Shown piece after piece: positions 32,618 to 42,730 of a DNA stretch of 64,000 nucleotides. The DNA lies in the NCBI GenBank assembly GCA_015075005.1, contig JABTVC010000003.1:62001-126000 (forward strand), in the 5' to 3' direction. The position numbers were made by a program, and so were the translations under genes. How positions within the stretch are numbered: position 1 is the stretch's first letter; each line of letters starts with the position of its first letter. This DNA is from Planctomycetia bacterium. Its GTDB lineage: Bacteria; Planctomycetota; Brocadiia; Brocadiales; Brocadiaceae. The notes under the pieces are model-generated. The model was not told the origin of the DNA, did no database searches, and saw only the letters and a list, made by a program, of their open reading frames with translations.

Positions 32618-32989
32618 ATGAATATTTATGTGGGCAATTTGGCGCGGGAAGTAACTCAGGAGGACTTAGAAGAGGCTTTTAAGGCCTTCGGACAGGTTAC
32701 ATCAGTAACCATTATTAAAGATAAATTTAGCGGCGAACCGAGGGGATTCGGATTTATTGAGATGCCTGGAAAGGCTGAAGCACAGGCGGCAATTGTAGGC
32801 ATGAACGGCAAGGAGTTGAAGGGACGGGTACTGAACGTCAATGAAGCTCAGCCGAGAACTGACCGAGGTGGTGGTGGTGGTGGTCGTGGTGGTGGTGGTC
32901 GTGGCGGCGGAGGAGGAGGATACGGTGGTGGTGGCGGATATGGTGGTGGCAGAGGAGAAGGGCGGGGCGGTAGTAAGCGGCGCTTCTAG
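32618..32989 (+). CDS. Glycine-rich RRM RNA-binding protein
   Basis: 123 residues. One RNA-recognition motif (1-80): RNP2 IYVGNL (3-8), RNP1 RGFGFIEM (about 43-50), with DLEEAFKAFGQVTSVTIIKD between. Residues 85-120 are a low-complexity Gly/Arg tail (RGGGG units) that can bind RNA or phase-separate. This type is found in cyanobacteria, planctomycetes and others, often cold-induced. CAGGAG at good distance to ATG. Single gene. Confidence 0.93.
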   Translation: MNIYVGNLAREVTQEDLEEAFKAFGQVTSVTIIKDKFSGEPRGFGFIEMPGKAEAQAAIVGMNGKELKGRVLNVNEAQPRTDRGGGGGGRGGGGRGGGGGGYGGGGGYGGGRGEGRGGSKRRF

Positions 32990-33109
32990 GCTGGAGTTTT
33001 GCACGCTGCAGAGGTTTTGTCGATACATAGATTCGAGAACGTTTTAAAGACCCCCGGAAACAAAGGCACTGTAAAAGCGATTTTCATAATCCCATGTATA
33101 TTTCTATAT

Positions 33110-33193
33110 CGAACGGGTGGGTTAAGGCGCTGTCTTTTGCGCCGAACCCACCTTTACATCGGGGAGGTTGACTTCGTGAACCCACCCGTTTCG
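33110..33193. repeat. Large inverted repeat CGAACGGGTGGGTT
   Basis: Outer arms CGAACGGGTGGGTT (33110-33123) and AACCCACCCGTTTCG (33179-33193); inner hairpin AAGGCGC...GCGCCGAACCCACC. This GGTGGGTTAAGGCG/GCGCCGAACCCACC form is a widespread dispersed repeat type. Lies in the 490-base gap after the RRM gene; the remaining sequence up to the tRNA terminator shows no gene. Confidence 0.7.
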
Positions 33194-33430
33194 AATGGTT
33201 GATACTGAGTTTTGCTCCCACTCTACTTAATCTGCTTTGTTACCAAATGCCAATATTATCTATGATAGTCTGCATCGGAAATACCTTCCTTTTTCCGAAT
33301 CCCGTTTCTACTCCTATTATCTGCATAAAAGCTTACTTGCCGAATAAAAGTCCTTCTTGAGGCGTTTATTAAAAGGTTTGTTGCCAACCACCCTGAGATC
33401 ACAATTGGCTATAACGTCCCTATTATAAAT

Positions 33431-33469
33431 GAAAAAGGCAGAACCTCGGGGATTGAAGTTCTGCCTATA
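33431..33469 (-). terminator. Rho-independent terminator of the tRNA/accD side
   Basis: On the minus strand AGGCAGAAC, loop containing TTCAATCCCCGAG, GTTCTGCCTTTTTC: an 9-bp stem followed by T5. It directly follows tRNA-Asn in its direction of transcription. Confidence 0.8.
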
Positions 33470-33477
33470 AGCAAGAT

Positions 33478-33552
33478 TGGCTCCCCCGGTAGGATTCGAA
33501 CCTACAACCAACCGGTTAACAGCCGGCTACTCTACCATTGAGCTACAGGGGA
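33478..33552 (-). tRNA. tRNA-Asn (GTT)
   Basis: 75 bases including an encoded CCA end (33478-33480). Cloverleaf by eye: acceptor TCCCCTG paired with CGGGGGA, D arm AGCTCAATGGTAGAGT, anticodon arm CCGGCTGTTAACCGG with anticodon GTT, T arm TAGGTTCGAATCCTA. GTT reads AAC/AAT codons. Lies 13 bases downstream of the accD stop on the same strand. Confidence 0.96.
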
Positions 33553-33565
33553 AATTATTTTTTAA

Positions 33566-34390
33566 TTATTGCAAATAACTAAGTAATCTTGACAATTCTT
33601 TTCTCATATCATGGCGATGAATAATCATATCCAAAAAGCCATGCGCTAACAAAAACTCCGCTGTCTGAAAACCTTTCGGAAGGGTACGTTTTAACGTTTC
33701 CTGAATAACCCTGGGACCTGCAAAACCTATCAGTGCCTTTGGTTCAGCTATCGTAATATCTGCCAAAGATGCAAAACTAGCCATCACACCACCCAAAGAT
33801 GGGTCAGTTAATATTGAAATATATAAACCACCAGCATCGTGTAGCCGCGCTATAGCCGCACTGGTCTTTGCCATTTGCATCAGAGAAAAAACTCCCTCCT
33901 GCATGCGAGCACCGCCCCCTGAACCTGAAATAATAATTAAAGGTAGTTTTCGCTCCGTGGCCATTTCTGCGATACGAGCAATTTTTTCCCCCACGACAGA
34001 ACCCATGCTTCCCATAATAAAGCTCGGATCGGTAATTCCAATCATTATTTCCCTGCCATGTATCTTGCCCTTTCCTACTATTGCCGCCTCCTTTAACCCT
34101 GTCTTTTGCTGCTCTGCGATTACCCTTTCAGGATAGGTTATTCTATCTTTAAAATGAAGCGGGTCGCATGGTGTCATATTTGCCCACATTTCCTCAAAGC
34201 TGTTTTCGTCGAGCAAGAGATTCAGTCTATCTCTGCTGAATATTCGAAAGTGGTAGTTGCATTCAGGGCAAACGAACATCCGTTCTTCAACGGTTTTTTT
34301 AAATAGCATACCACGACAACCATCGCAACGTACCCACAACCCATTTGGCATATCCTTTTTTTTTCTAAAAAACACCATGGGTAAATTCAT
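33566..34390 (-). CDS. accD: Acetyl-CoA carboxylase carboxyltransferase beta subunit
   Basis: 274 residues from ATG 34390 ([13 protein letters not shown]); ATG 34378 is a possible alternative. N-terminal zinc ribbon CDGC...CPEC, then the crotonase-like carboxyltransferase fold with [29 protein letters not shown] and [15 protein letters not shown]. Transfers the carboxyl group from biotin to acetyl-CoA, first step of fatty acid synthesis. The alpha subunit is not in this window. Confidence 0.94.
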   Translation of the reverse strand: MNLPMVFFRKKKDMPNGLWVRCDGCRGMLFKKTVEERMFVCPECNYHFRIFSRDRLNLLLDENSFEEMWANMTPCDPLHFKDRITYPERVIAEQQKTGLKEAAIVGKGKIHGREIMIGITDPSFIMGSMGSVVGEKIARIAEMATERKLPLIIISGSGGGARMQEGVFSLMQMAKTSAAIARLHDAGGLYISILTDPSLGGVMASFASLADITIAEPKALIGFAGPRVIQETLKRTLPKGFQTAEFLLAHGFLDMIIHRHDMRKELSRLLSYLQ

Positions 34391-34501
34391 TTTATAATAA
34401 AATACCTTATATAATATCCTTAAAGAACAGCACAAATGTCAGAAGCATTTTCTGATACAGGTAATAAAATCTTCGAATGATTAAGAACCTTTTTTCTGTG
34501 G

Positions 34502-35182
34502 TTATGATTTTTCACGAACAACCTGTTCAGCCATTTTTCTGAGGGTTTTAATTGCATTGCATGGGTCATTCGTTTTAAAAATTGCTGATGCTGCAACTAT
34601 TACATTCGCCCCTTTTTGAACAGCCTGAGAAATGGTTTCTGTTGTAATGCCACCGTCTACCCCGATATCAAATTCGTCCGGTGCTATGCTGCGAAGCCTT
34701 CCAATCTTTGGTAAAACCTTCGGCATAAATTTTTGCCCGGAAAAACCTGGATTTACAGACATAACAAGTACCATATCCAACGTATCTAAAAGGTCTTCAA
34801 CCAGTTCGGTCGGTGTATCAGGATTCAGCGATACACCAGCCTTTAAGCCTGTTTCCTTAATTAATGAGATAATCTCTTCTGGTTTTTCTGTAGTTTCTAT
34901 ATGAAAAGTTATCAAGTCGCCGCCCTGTGCTGATGCAGCAAAAGTCTTCACAAAGCGCTCCGGATGTTCAATCATCAGATGAATATCTAAAGGTACTTGT
35001 GTAATACGCCGTATCCCTTCAATAATAAAAGGGCCCATTGTAATGTTAGGGACAAAATGTCCATCCATAACATCGATATGAATCAAATCGATGTCTGCCA
35101 ACTCTATCTTTTTGATTTCTTCTTCCAGGCGTACAGGATTGGCAGAAAGAATGGAGGCTGCGATCTTGATTTTTGGTTGCAT
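34502..35182 (-). CDS. rpe: Ribulose-phosphate 3-epimerase
   Basis: 226 residues, TIM barrel. Interconverts ribulose-5-P and xylulose-5-P in the pentose phosphate/Calvin pathways. Motifs: ASILSANPVRLEEEIK, HIDVMDGHFVPNITMGP (metal and catalytic Asp), VMSVNPGFSGQKF and DIGVDGGITTET. In a minus-strand cluster with pgk and gap upstream: central carbon metabolism. Confidence 0.94.
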   Translation of the reverse strand: MQPKIKIAASILSANPVRLEEEIKKIELADIDLIHIDVMDGHFVPNITMGPFIIEGIRRITQVPLDIHLMIEHPERFVKTFAASAQGGDLITFHIETTEKPEEIISLIKETGLKAGVSLNPDTPTELVEDLLDTLDMVLVMSVNPGFSGQKFMPKVLPKIGRLRSIAPDEFDIGVDGGITTETISQAVQKGANVIVAASAIFKTNDPCNAIKTLRKMAEQVVREKS

Positions 35183-35284
35183 ATTCTTTTCTGTTTTGGT
35201 CTTTCCTGATAATTAAAAAGAAAGATAATTCCGTTAATATTTTTTAAATGCCCTCTGTTGCTCTGGATGGCGAAGGTTAAGGTG

Positions 35285-36486
35285 TCCTTACGCTCTTCCT
35301 CCTGTCTGATAACGATGCGATTCCCGGAGCTCTACCCCTTCTAATAATTTCAGGAATGCTCCGCCTCCTGTAGAAATAAACGATACTTCGTGCGTTTTCC
35401 TGATTTATGAAATGCCATATCGGTATCACCACCACCTACGATTGTTGTGGCATGAGAGCTTGTTACTGCATCTACCATGGCATACGTTCCACGGCTAAAG
35501 GCATCAAATTCAAATGCGCCCATGGGGCCGTTCCAGACAATCGTCTTTGCATCTTGGAGCGCTTCAGTAAAGAGCTTTGTAGTTGCGGGACCAATATCAA
35601 GGGCAATCCACTTTTCTGGTATTTCCTGATAGGGAACGATCTTTGTTTCCGCCTGGGCATTAAAAGTCTCTGCAACAACAAAGTCCACAGGCAAATACAG
35701 TTTTGTGCCATTTTTTCTGGACATATCCATCAAATTTCTTACCACATCAAGCATGCTGTCATCAACCAAAGATTTACCGACGCAGAAACCCTGTGCCTTG
35801 AGAAAGGTGAAAGCCATCGCTCCTCCGATAAGAACTTTATCCATCTTTTTGGATAGATTTTCAACGATCTTTATCTTGTCAGAAACCTTTGCGCCACCTA
35901 AAATTGCTACTACCGGCCGCATAGGATTATTAACTGCCTTCTCAAAATATTCCATCTCCTTCTTAAGCAGAAATCCTGCTGCAGATACTACATAACCATC
36001 GATACCGGTCATCGATGCATGCTTTCTGTGACAGTTTCCAAAGGCATCTTGTATAAATACATCACACATACTGGCCAGCTCTGCCGCAAAAGACGGGTCG
36101 TTCTTTTCTTCGCCGGGATGAAACCGTAAATTTTCAAGCAGAATCACATCGCCGTAACGCATCTCTTCGATTTGTTTTTTTACCTTTGGACCAACACAAT
36201 CCTCCGCCATAAGCACCTTTACCTTTTCACCGAGGAAACGTTGTAGCCTCCTTACGACCGGCTTAAGGGAGTACTTGGGATTTGCTTTGCCCTCAGGTCT
36301 ACCCAGATGCGAGACAATAATTACCTTTGCTTCCTCATCTAGCAAATAGTTAATCGTCGGCAGTGTTGCCCTTATTCTGATATCATCCGTAATATTTCCT
36401 TCTTCATCGAAAGGGACATTATAGTCGGTACGAACCATTACCCTCTTTCTTCGCACATCAATATCTTTTATAAATAATTTACGCAT
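35285..36486 (-). CDS. pgk: Phosphoglycerate kinase, C-terminus frameshifted
   Basis: Transfers phosphate from 1,3-bisphosphoglycerate to ADP. The intact frame 35350-36486 gives 378 residues with RTDYNVPFDEEG, VIIVSHLGRPEG, FIQDAFGNCHRKHAS, VAILGGAKVSDKI, and TIVWNGPMGAFEF. It ends early as SGKRTKYRLFLQEAEHS. Shifting one base after GGAAAA (about 35399) restores THEVSFISTGGGAFLKLLEG, the conserved end, and a second shift at CTCCGG (about 35335) restores PGIASLSDR. Both are one base short in a homopolymer. For an essential glycolytic gene this is best read as sequence error; the true end is near 35285. Confidence 0.88.
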
Positions 36487-36528
36487 AGCATCCGGCCAGT
36501 TTTGTAATAAATTTCGTGGTTTATAAAC

Positions 36529-37526
<998 letters not shown>

Positions 37527-37860
37527 ATTTGTTATCCTTTTGCTTATACTTATGCCTGCGGTAAGAGGGAGTTAAACTAACACTCCAACAAAATAAACAT
37601 ATGATAAAATGCCGAACAAAGACACAGTATTTTAGCAGGCAGGTATAATTTGTCGGCAGTCTTTAATATCCAGGAAAATGGAATTGTAATACAACAATGC
37701 CAAATGCCGGCCAGGCTGCAAATCAATGGCTTGTGGCAAGATGCTAAATTGCATTGAAAATAACTGAAAATACCATTAGAATATGCATAAATCATAAAGA
37801 CGTCAGAACGAGTAAAAGCATCAGAGAAATTCATAAATTATTTGCATTTCTAAATTTTCT

Positions 37861-39549
37861 ATGTCCGAATCGAATAAATTATTTCACTCCGTAAGAATTA
37901 TCAGTGCCTGCACGTTTTTAAGCCGCATACTTGGTCTTGCAAGGGACATGATTTGTGCGAGTATTTTTGGGACAAGTATGGTATGGGATGCTTTTACTGT
38001 AGCATTTAAAATTCCCAACCTGTTTCGGCGCCTCTTTGGTGAAGGCGCTCTCAGCGCGGCTTTTATTCCCGTCTTTACTGAAAACATAGAAAAACGTGGT
38101 AAGGCCGAGGCCCTTGTTTTTGTTAATGTCATCGCTACCGTACTGATTATTATCCTTGGTGGCATTGTTCTGCTTGGGGAAAGTTCTTTCTTCGTCATTC
38201 CCAGGATATTCCAGGTGCAGGAAAAGTGGCAACTGGTATTTAAACTGCTTATTATCATGTTCCCGTACGTCTTCTTCATTTGCATAGTGGCCTTTATGGC
38301 GGCAGTACTGAATACGCTTCATCATTTTTTCATGCCTGCCCTTGCACCTGTTGTTATGAATGTCTGCTGGATTTCAGGTGCCGTTTTAGCTCCGTATACA
38401 GGGAAGACGCCGGATAAGATGATTTATGCAATTGCTCTATCAACCTTCTTTTCTGGTCTTATTCAGGTAATCATTCATATTCCCATCCTCAGAAAGAAAG
38501 AAATATATTATCGATTCGTTCCCCGATTTTCACATCCGGGGCTGAAGTTGGTATTAACCCGCATGGCACCTATTGTCTTTGGATTAGGTATAGTTCAGGT
38601 TAACGTGTTATTAGATAGTCTTATCGCTGTCGGATTTTCTTCTCCTCAGGGCGAAACAAGCCTGTTTAATTTTCTGGGAAACACTTTCCATTTCCCTATG
38701 AAAGCGGGTGCCGCATCGGTACTCTATTACAGCGACAGGCTGATCCAATTCCCCCTGGGGGTATTCGGTATCGCCATGGCAACTGCCGTTTTCCCCCTTT
38801 TTTCAACTCATGCGGTACGAGAGGATTGGAATAAATTTTCGACCGCCTTCAATAATGCGTTAAAATTCATACTCTTGATTGGCATTCCTGCGTCCGTGGC
38901 TATTATTATGCTTCGGGTACCTATCGTCGATCTCCTTTACCGGAGAAATAAGTTTGACGCAGAATCCGCTTACAGGACTTCGCGTGTCATCCTCTTTTAT
39001 GCTGTTGGTATATGGGCATACTGTGGATTGCATGTATTGATCCGTGCGTTTTATTCCGTCAAAGATACCGTTACGCCCGTTAAAGTTGGGGCGGCGTGTG
39101 TCGGGTTAAACCTCATTTTAAATCTTTCGCTTATATGGGTATTGCAGGAAGGTGGTTTGGCTCTTTCCACCGCCATCAGCGCTATCGTACAAATCGCCAT
39201 TTTGACGATTATCTTACAAAAAAGGCTTTGTATTAAGATAGAAAACGAAGTTTTTATTTCATTGCAGAAGACTGTGGTTGCTTCAGTCGTAATGGCAGGT
39301 GCGTGCTGGGGTACTCTTAAAATGTTTCCTGATCTGAGCGGAGGAAGTCTTTATGTTAAAGGGCTTCGACTCTTTGTCCCCATGTTCGCCGCATGTGCTG
39401 CGTTTGCGGGAACCTCTGTCTTGCTCAAATCAAAAGAGTTTTTGCACCTGGTCCGGCTATTGTTACGAAAACATAACAGTTTGCAGGGTAGAGTTAGTAG
39501 CAACCTTCTCTTTGTGTCGTCCGCTTTGTATTGTTCCGCAGTGCTATGA
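37861..39549 (+). CDS. murJ: Lipid II flippase MurJ
   Basis: 562 residues, about 14 membrane helices, MATE-like MOP superfamily. Landmarks: TFLSRILGLARDMICASIFG at the N-terminus, FKIPNLFRRLFGEGALSAAF, and later the SPQGETSLFNFLGN and YYSDRLIQFPLGVFGIAMAT loops. Flips the peptidoglycan precursor lipid II across the inner membrane. The start has only a weak ribosome-binding site; the next gene (rlmN) overlaps its end by 4 bases. Confidence 0.93.
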   Translation: MSESNKLFHSVRIISACTFLSRILGLARDMICASIFGTSMVWDAFTVAFKIPNLFRRLFGEGALSAAFIPVFTENIEKRGKAEALVFVNVIATVLIIILGGIVLLGESSFFVIPRIFQVQEKWQLVFKLLIIMFPYVFFICIVAFMAAVLNTLHHFFMPALAPVVMNVCWISGAVLAPYTGKTPDKMIYAIALSTFFSGLIQVIIHIPILRKKEIYYRFVPRFSHPGLKLVLTRMAPIVFGLGIVQVNVLLDSLIAVGFSSPQGETSLFNFLGNTFHFPMKAGAASVLYYSDRLIQFPLGVFGIAMATAVFPLFSTHAVREDWNKFSTAFNNALKFILLIGIPASVAIIMLRVPIVDLLYRRNKFDAESAYRTSRVILFYAVGIWAYCGLHVLIRAFYSVKDTVTPVKVGAACVGLNLILNLSLIWVLQEGGLALSTAISAIVQIAILTIILQKRLCIKIENEVFISLQKTVVASVVMAGACWGTLKMFPDLSGGSLYVKGLRLFVPMFAACAAFAGTSVLLKSKEFLHLVRLLLRKHNSLQGRVSSNLLFVSSALYCSAVL

Positions 39550-40580
39550 TTAAAATCCAGATCGTGCCAATTACTGGTTTGTCTTTAGCTGAGCTAGAGA
39601 CCTTATGTATCATAATGAAAGAGCCTGTTTATAGAGCTAAACAAATACTTTCCTGGGTTTACGACAAAGGCGCAACGACCTTTGACCAGATGTCAAACCT
39701 TTCTAAAGATTTCAGATGTAGGCTTTCAGAAAAAGCACCGGCTATTCAGTCTAACGTGGACACTATCACACAAACTGCACATGGCACAGAGAAGTTTTTA
39801 ATTCACTTAGCCGATGATAACGTGATAGAGAGCGTCTTATTAAGGGAAGACAAAGGATCACTGCGTGTGTTTCCACACAAGTAGGATGCAATGGCATGCC
39901 GGTTTTGTGCGAGTGGTCTCCTGGGTCTGGAAAGAAACCTCACCACAGGCGAAATTGTTGAGCAAGTCCTGCATATCAAAAAATCACCTGCTTCCGGCCG
40001 AGCATCTCACCAATATCGTCTTTATGGGGATTGGTGAACCTCTCAAATTACGACAATGTCATCAAGTCACTGAGGATTATGAATGCTGACTGGGGATTAG
40101 GGATTGGTGCACGTCATATTACCATCTCAACTGTTGGCAATGCTGATGGTATTCGTCGATTGGCGCAGAAGGGATCTAGGTAAATCTTGCAATATCCCTC
40201 CACGCACCAGACGATATAATACGGTCAGAGATAATCCCATCGAATAAAAAGACCGGCATTAAAACATTATTGTGCCGTAGGGAATATTTTGAAATTACCC
40301 GGCGGGACATCAGTTTTGAATATGTCCTGATCGATGGCGTCAATGCATCAAACAAGACGCCGAATCCTGGCGATGCTGCTCAGCCATATTCAAAGCAATA
40401 TTAATGTTTCTTCCTTAAATCCTGTGAAAGAATTCAATCTGAAACCACCCTCTCGTGAAACGATTGAATTATTTTGCAGGACATTAGAAAAACGGACTTG
40501 TCGTGACCGTTCGAAAAAAGGGTGACGATATTGATGCTGCATGTGGTCAACTTCGCCTGCAACGACATAAAATTTTATAG
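39546..40580 (+). pseudogene. rlmN: 23S rRNA/tRNA methyltransferase RlmN, multiply frameshifted
   Basis: Radical-SAM enzyme that methylates A2503 of 23S rRNA and A37 of some tRNAs. The intact first part (39546-39884) is MIKIQIVPITGLSLAELETL to VIESVLLREDKGSL. Then the parts TVCVSTQVGCN, FCASG-type cysteine cluster, [20 protein letters not shown] and, near the end, TVRKKGDDIDAACGQLRLQ lie in different frames. Five or more single-base changes are needed to join them, many in homopolymers. Either dead or badly sequenced; given the pattern in gap and pgk, error is likely for part of it. Confidence 0.78.
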
Positions 40581-40601
40581 AAAAACTGAAAATATTTTGC
40601 T

Positions 40602-40786
40602 ATGAGAATAGAAGGTAAAGAAGAGGTGTCTGGTCAATCCTTACTCTCAAAAATAAATGATGGTATCTATATCGGCAGGATTTGGTATACTTACCCTATT
40701 CATGGACTTGCAGCGGTGACTTTACCAGTACCATCATTGCGGTTCAAGGTGCAAAGTTAGATAATATCTCAGGTTTTATCGTTTAA
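40602..40786 (+). pseudogene. TldD/PmbA-type metalloprotease C-terminal fragment
   Basis: Reads SLLSKINDGIYIGRIWYT, YPIHGLAA and, after restoring one G near 40714, DFTSTI. The GIY(I/V)...(W/F)YT...GDFT pattern is the conserved end of TldD/PmbA (zinc protease, microcin processing). No N-terminal part is nearby, so it is a relic between rlmN and the ferredoxin. Confidence 0.5.
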
Positions 40787-40904
40787 AATGTTTGTTGAGT
40801 TTTGACCATAAATATTTTACAATTATCCGGGAAAGGAGGCAGAGCGGCAATAAACTCGTAAGGTAGAATTTCTTTCACATGGTTTAAACTATTATAAAAG
40901 GAGA

Positions 40905-41095
40905 TTGATTATACGCAAAAGCAGATACTGACATTTGTACGGGTTGTGAACTTTGTATACAAACGTGTCCAGATGTGTTTTTATATGAAAGGGGATGGCT
41001 GAGGCAAAAATAGCGACGTGTCCCCTGAAAACGAAGACGCCTGCAGGCAGGCTGCTGAAGAGTGTCCGGTTGAAGCAATAACAATTGAAGACTAA
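40905..41095 (+). pseudogene. 4Fe-4S ferredoxin, frameshifted
   Basis: After AAAGGAG and a TTG start, the frames together spell ADTDICTGCELCIQTCPDVF, MAEAKIATCP, and ACRQAAEECPVEAITIED: a single-cluster ferredoxin with CxxCxxC plus CP. One base is off near 40917 (AAAA), one near 40990 (GGGG) and one near 41026 (CCCC), all in homopolymers. Likely a small electron carrier gene damaged by, or misread at, these runs. Confidence 0.7.
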
Positions 41096-41104
41096 CTAAA
41101 TAAC

Positions 41105-41147
41105 AAAAAGACCTTACACGCCTCCCGAAGGACGTGTAAGGTCTTTT
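41105..41147. terminator. Bidirectional terminator between ferredoxin and rpmH
   Basis: AAAAGACCTTACACG, CCTCCCGAAGGA, CGTGTAAGGTCTTTT: 15-bp stem with A4 on one side and T4 on the other. It serves both the plus-strand ferredoxin and the minus-strand rpmH gene. Confidence 0.88.
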
Positions 41148-41162
41148 CGTATTTAGCGGGCG

Positions 41163-41300
41163 CTAAACATCGAGTAGGGGTCTTCTGCCGGTTCTTCTTC
41201 TTCTCTTTATAATGGCACGCCCACCTTTTGTGCGCATCCTTTTTCGAAAACCGCACATCTTTTTATGCTTTATAGAACTCCGCCTGATATTAACCTTCAT
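41163..41300 (-). CDS. rpmH: Ribosomal protein bL34
   Basis: 45 residues, very basic: RRSSIKHKKMCGFRKRMRT, KGGRAIIKRRRRTGRRPL. The GFRKRMRTKGG core is the L34 signature. The N-terminus MKVNIRRSS differs from the usual MKRTYQPS. AGGAGACC precedes the ATG. In nearly all bacteria rpmH is next to rnpA; here rnpA is 22 kb away, so the operon has been split. Confidence 0.9.
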   Translation of the reverse strand: MKVNIRRSSIKHKKMCGFRKRMRTKGGRAIIKRRRRTGRRPLLDV

Positions 41301-41469
41301 AATTACCGGTCTCCTCTAAAATTTTTCAATGAGGTTTGGATAAGTTAAACACTTGGCTACAATATCACATTTGTTAATTTTTTGTCAAGATATTTTACAA
41401 GAACAATTGAATTATGGTTTCTATGCGGACACATTACCTGTGATGTATAGGAAATTTCATTTCATTTGC

Positions 41470-41516
41470 AGGGTTTTTCGGGTGGCATGGACAAGCAATG
41501 TTTATCCCTGCCATCC
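41470..41516. repeat. Dispersed hairpin repeat, copy 2
   Basis: GGGTTTTTCGGGTGGCATGG ACAAGCAATG TTTATCCCTGCC: related to 8268-8310 by the GGTGGCAYGGACAA core, with a less perfect second arm. The surrounding 41301-41748 gap (about 450 bases) has no gene; the HU leader lies at its end. Confidence 0.5.
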
Positions 41517-41748
41517 AAAAAACCTTGAAGGTGTTAAAATCGTATTGACATTAATCTTTTGAATTGATAATATGTCCCGACTAATCATAAATGTCATGTC
41601 TGGAAAATAGTTAAGACTAAAAAGGGATTTTCCTTTTACAGCAAAAAAGGGGGTGATATTCTGTTTTAATTGGGCTATTCATAATATGGGTCTTCCATAA
41701 AATTACCATGTATACGTCTGTTTATATGTTATAATAAGGAGAAATGTA

Positions 41749-42066
41749 ATGCAAACAACGACAAAAAGGGATCTATGCGAAAAGATTGCCAGAAGAACAG
41801 ATAACACCCATATGGTTGTAAAGAAGACGATCCAAATGTTTTTGGACGAGATTATCGATGAGCTTGCACAGGGCAATCGCATCGAGTTGCGAGATTTTGG
41901 GGTTTTAGAAATACGCCAGCGTGCCGCCAGAAAGGCAAGAAACCCCAGAACCGGAGAAGTGGCTTATGTGCCTGCAAAAAATGTGGTAGTGTTCAAGGTT
42001 GGGAAATTAATGCGGGAAAAGGTTGGTAATCCAACCCAGGCACAACAACCTATACAGGGCACTTAA
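41749..42066 (+). CDS. HU/IHF-family DNA-binding protein
   Basis: 105 residues. Dimeric histone-like protein: N-terminal helices (TKRDLCEKIARRTDNTHMVV), RIELRDFGVLEIRQRAARKA and the DNA-bending arm ARNPRTGEVAYVPAKNVVVF with the tip Pro. A Pro/Gln-rich tail of ~12 residues is extra. AAGGAG at ideal distance. Closest to IHF beta/HU-like proteins. Confidence 0.93.
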   Translation: MQTTTKRDLCEKIARRTDNTHMVVKKTIQMFLDEIIDELAQGNRIELRDFGVLEIRQRAARKARNPRTGEVAYVPAKNVVVFKVGKLMREKVGNPTQAQQPIQGT

Positions 42067-42081
42067 CTATGCGGATACTGT

Positions 42082-42549
42082 ATGTTTAAACAAAGGCAGA
42101 TTATTGAAAAAGGAATTATAAAATACACGAATGGCAATCGTGCAACTGTTGAACTAATAAAGCCTGATTCGCAGGAGTGTAAAAGCTGCGGTGTTTGTAT
42201 GGGGATAGAAAACAAATCCAATCTTTTAGAAGTCAATGCATTTCCTGGTTTAAATGAGGGTCAGCAGGTAACGTTAAAAATAATCGAATATTCTCCGTAT
42301 AAAGCCATGTTTTTCGTTTTGATTCTTCCTGTCATAAGCCTGATAATTGGCGGCTTATTAGGAGGGAAGCTTTATTTTATCTACCCAAATTCGCAAGACG
42401 TTAGAATGATATCTTGCGGGTTTATTTTCTTTATAGTGTCTATTTTGGCTATAAGTATATATGATAAAAAGATAAGAAATAAAAAAAACATACATCGGGA
42501 AATCATATCAATAGATATTCAAAATAATTTTAATCCAGTTGCAAAATAA
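42082..42549 (+). CDS. rseC: RseC/MucC-family membrane protein
   Basis: 155 residues. N-terminal cytosolic part with the Cys cluster CKSCGVCMG (about 32-40) that may bind Fe-S, followed by two membrane helices (MFFVLILPVISLIIGGLLGG and FIFFIVSILAISIY). RseC is associated with the Rsx/Rnf electron-transfer complex that reduces SoxR and with sigma-E control. No rnf genes are in the window. Confidence 0.85.
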   Translation: MFKQRQIIEKGIIKYTNGNRATVELIKPDSQECKSCGVCMGIENKSNLLEVNAFPGLNEGQQVTLKIIEYSPYKAMFFVLILPVISLIIGGLLGGKLYFIYPNSQDVRMISCGFIFFIVSILAISIYDKKIRNKKNIHREIISIDIQNNFNPVAK

Positions 42550-42730
42550 GCTGTCACGTCTTTATTAAAAACTGTTCTGGATTCTTCATCTCGTATCCAT
42601 CAAGGATATGCATAGCGCAGCATAGCCGCAACCAAAATGAACCACATCTTCATCCCATCCACACGAAAGGAGGGGATGAAGGGGTGTTAGAAAACTTACA
42701 AAAAAAGTTTTTATAGGGTAATGCTACAAA

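Noticed and set aside
32702-33028. Minus-strand frame opposite the RRM gene rich in Thr/Ser
   Set aside because: It is the antisense of the Gly codon run of the RRM protein; no ribosome-binding site or family.
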